Below, in pieces: positions 5,775 through 7,781 of a stretch of 7,781 bases of DNA. The DNA is taken from the NCBI GenBank assembly GCA_031264895.1, contig JAISDI010000116.1, positions 1 to 7,781 on the forward strand, read 5' to 3'. The translations under genes were made by a program, and so were the position numbers. Origin of the DNA: Endomicrobium sp. (GTDB lineage: Bacteria; Elusimicrobiota; Endomicrobiia; Endomicrobiales; Endomicrobiaceae). The notes beneath the pieces are model-generated. The model was not told the DNA's origin and ran no database searches. It worked only from the letters and a program-made list of their open reading frames with translations. Position 1 is the first letter of the stretch; each line of letters begins with the position of its first letter.

Positions 5775-7690
5775 TAACTTTTATACTTAAAAAATACCGC
5801 CGCCAAAGGCGGAATCGTTATGTCAAGACTGTAAGGTCTTCCGTGAGAACTCCAATCTAAAGTTTCTTTAAAACCCATATTTCCCAAACCGCTCCCGAAA
5901 TATTCGATACCGTCGCTGTTTAATATTTCCTCCCATCTGCCTTTATGGTCTACGCCCACTTTATAGTTGTGGCGCGGCATAGGCGTAAAATTAAAAACGC
6001 AAAGTATGGTTTCTTTTGTATACGGGGATTTTCTTACGAAAGACAAAACGCTGTTATCCGAATCATTGGCGTCTATCCACTCAAAACCGTCCCAGCCGTT
6101 GTCGCTGTCAAAGAACGGGCAATTTTCTTTATACGCATAATTTAAGTCCCTTACCCATTTTTGCATGCCGGAATGCTGAGAAAATTGCAGTACGTGCCAT
6201 TCTAGGCTTTCTTCGTGATTCCATTCTCTCACCTGCCCGAATTCCGCGCCCATAAATAAAAGTTTTTTTCCCGGGTGCGCGTACATGTACGCAATAACAA
6301 GCCTCAAATTTGCAAATCTCTGCCATTCGTCGCCGGGCATTTTGCCTATGAGCGAACCTTTGCCTTGAGTAATTTCATCATGGGAAAAAGGCAAAACAAA
6401 ATTTTCACTGAAAGCGTATAAAAAGCTGAAAGTAAGTTTATTGTGATGATATTTTCTGAAAACCGGATCGACTTTCATATAGCTTAACACGTCGTTCATC
6501 CAGCCCATATTCCATTTATATCCAAAACCCAAGCCGCCCAGATATGTCGGCTTTGAAACCATAGGCCATGAAGTAGATTCTTCCGCATAAGTCTGAATGC
6601 CGTCATAATTTTCGTAAATAACATGATTGAAACGTTTCAAAAATTCAATTGCTTCGATATTTTCTTTGCCGCCGTATTTGTTCGGCAGCCATTGCCCGTC
6701 TTTCCTTGAATAGTCGAGGTAAAGCATAGATGCTACTGCATCGACTCTTATACCGTCAATATGATATTTGTCCAGCCAAAACAAAGCGCTGGAAATTAAA
6801 AAGTTTTTTACTTCATTTCTGCCGTAATTGAAAATTGCGCTTTTCCAATCCGGATGAAAACCAAGCCTGCTGTCCGCATGTTCATATAAATAAGTTCCGT
6901 CAAAAAATGATAAGCCGTGCAGATCCGTCGGGAAATGCGACGGCACCCAATCTAAAATAACGGCTATGCCGGCCTGATGAAGCGTATCTATCAAAAACAT
7001 GAAATCCTGCGGAGTGCCAAAACGGCTTGTCGGGGCAAAATATCCCAGACTTTGGTATCCCCAAGAAGGCCCGAACGGATGTTCCATAACAGGAAGAAAC
7101 TCAACATGCGTAAAACCCATTTTTACGCAGTAATTGGCAAGAAGAGGAGCAATTTCTTTGTAAGAAAGCCAGCGGTTATTGTCTTCCGGCTTTCTGCGCC
7201 ACGAACCCAGATGAATTTCATATATCGATATAGGGGCTTTAATAGAACTTTTTGCTTTTCTGTTAAGCATCCAGTTTGAATCGTTCCATTTATAATCCAG
7301 ATCCCAAACTTTTGAGCCGGTCTTTTTCGGCGTTTCTGCGTGAAAAGCGTAAGGGTCGGCTTTTTCAATGCAGTAATTGTTAAAATTCGATTGTATGTAA
7401 TATTTATAAGTGTCGCCCTGCTTCATTTCTGGAATAAAACCTTCCCATATTCCGGAAGCGTCTGTCCTTGCAAATAAGCGGTGAGAATGTTTATCCCAAA
7501 AGTTAAAATCTCCTATGACTGACACTTCTTTGGCGTTCGGCGCCCATACGCAAAAATAAACGCCGTTTACTCCGTCTTTGGAAATTATCTTCGAACCCAT
7601 TTTCTCATATAACCTGAAATGGCTTCCCTCGCGAAATAAGTGGATATCGTCTTTTGTCAGCAAAGAAAAACCTTGAACATGATTATCCAT
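5774..7690 (-). CDS. glgB: 1,4-alpha-glucan branching enzyme
   Basis: The protein has 638 residues and is complete. It cuts an alpha-1,4-glucan chain and rejoins the piece by an alpha-1,6 bond, forming glycogen branches in the cytoplasm. An N-terminal start of LFREGSHFRLYEKMG (18-32) leads into a CBM48-type beta-sandwich (about 35-125, with VWAPNA at 48-53 and GDFNFWD at 60-66). The GH13 barrel spans about 150-520. Its catalytic residues are the nucleophile D317 in DGIRVDAVA (312-320), the general acid E370 in YAEEST (368-373) and D438 in SHDE (436-439). Other family marks are YEIHLGSWRR (157-166), GYQSLGYFAPTSRFGTP (211-227), FMGAEFGQ (479-486) and a C-terminal beta domain. There is one N-terminal beta module rather than two, as in the shorter GlgB forms. 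ATG 7690 has a GAGGT SD site (7696-7700) 5 bases away. No other glycogen gene is visible here. GC content is clearly higher than in the plus-strand block. Confidence 0.97.
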   Translation of the reverse strand: MDNHVQGFSLLTKDDIHLFREGSHFRLYEKMGSKIISKDGVNGVYFCVWAPNAKEVSVIGDFNFWDKHSHRLFARTDASGIWEGFIPEMKQGDTYKYYIQSNFNNYCIEKADPYAFHAETPKKTGSKVWDLDYKWNDSNWMLNRKAKSSIKAPISIYEIHLGSWRRKPEDNNRWLSYKEIAPLLANYCVKMGFTHVEFLPVMEHPFGPSWGYQSLGYFAPTSRFGTPQDFMFLIDTLHQAGIAVILDWVPSHFPTDLHGLSFFDGTYLYEHADSRLGFHPDWKSAIFNYGRNEVKNFLISSALFWLDKYHIDGIRVDAVASMLYLDYSRKDGQWLPNKYGGKENIEAIEFLKRFNHVIYENYDGIQTYAEESTSWPMVSKPTYLGGLGFGYKWNMGWMNDVLSYMKVDPVFRKYHHNKLTFSFLYAFSENFVLPFSHDEITQGKGSLIGKMPGDEWQRFANLRLVIAYMYAHPGKKLLFMGAEFGQVREWNHEESLEWHVLQFSQHSGMQKWVRDLNYAYKENCPFFDSDNGWDGFEWIDANDSDNSVLSFVRKSPYTKETILCVFNFTPMPRHNYKVGVDHKGRWEEILNSDGIEYFGSGLGNMGFKETLDWSSHGRPYSLDITIPPLAAVFFKYKS

Positions 7691-7781
7691 AATTGACCTC
7701 TCTTTTCTGATTGAATTTATATTTGGGTCTCTCTAAAAACCCTCTCAGTCGTCGCCATGCAAACAAAGTTTGTCAGGGTTT
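7691..7781 (-). promoter_or_regulatory. glgB leader with short inverted repeats; no confident promoter
   Basis: The 91 bases upstream of glgB contain the SD site and a TATAAA-like box (7716-7721), but no matching -35 element at proper spacing. Two short symmetries are visible: AAACCCT (7737-7743) with AGGGTTT (7775-7781), and ACAAAGTTTGT (7764-7774), a near-perfect palindrome with one central base. They could be an operator or part of an upstream gene's end; the window stops here. Confidence 0.25.

Noticed and set aside
5945..6255. Open frames on the plus strand within glgB
   Set aside because: They oppose a complete, well-conserved gene and have no family features or SD sites.

Overview
The window is 7.8 kb of AT-rich bacterial DNA with two blocks of genes that converge at about 4508-4525. 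The organism cannot be fixed from the sequence. Shine-Dalgarno (SD) sites of GGAG/GGAGG/AGAGG type, standard stop codons, a GlgB branching enzyme and envelope-sugar genes point to an ordinary bacterium. An uncultured or host-associated, Elusimicrobiota-like lineage is only a guess.

The plus-strand block (1-4507) looks like an envelope or surface-polysaccharide region. It starts with the 3' part of a polytopic GT-C-like membrane glycosyltransferase gene (1-1029). That gene runs out of frame into a broken, truncated copy of a cytidylyltransferase-like gene (992-1140). Next comes a large membrane protein of an uncharacterised GT-C-like type (1210-3591). It is followed by an intact cytidylyltransferase-like nucleotidyltransferase (3614-4084) and a stand-alone cupin of the phosphomannose isomerase type II C-terminal type (4163-4507). 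The likely theme is making an activated small precursor and using it at the membrane. The substrate is unknown.

The minus-strand block (7690 down to 4526) has higher GC and looks like housekeeping. It holds a complete 1,4-alpha-glucan branching enzyme (glgB) and, 9 bases downstream, a Ste24/CAAX-type M48 zinc metalloprotease. The protease SD site overlaps the glgB stop region, so the two are probably co-transcribed and translationally coupled.

The most informative structure is the pair of cytidylyltransferase copies. About 119 bases of the broken copy match the intact one at roughly 92% by hand count. The broken copy has a clean 16-base deletion that removes half of the HxGH catalytic motif. 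The two copies lie as direct repeats on either side of the 793-codon membrane-protein gene, which suggests that gene arrived by duplication or insertion into an older glycosyltransferase-cytidylyltransferase gene pair. I see no RNA genes, CRISPR arrays, transposases or phage genes, and no clear new defence or mobile system.
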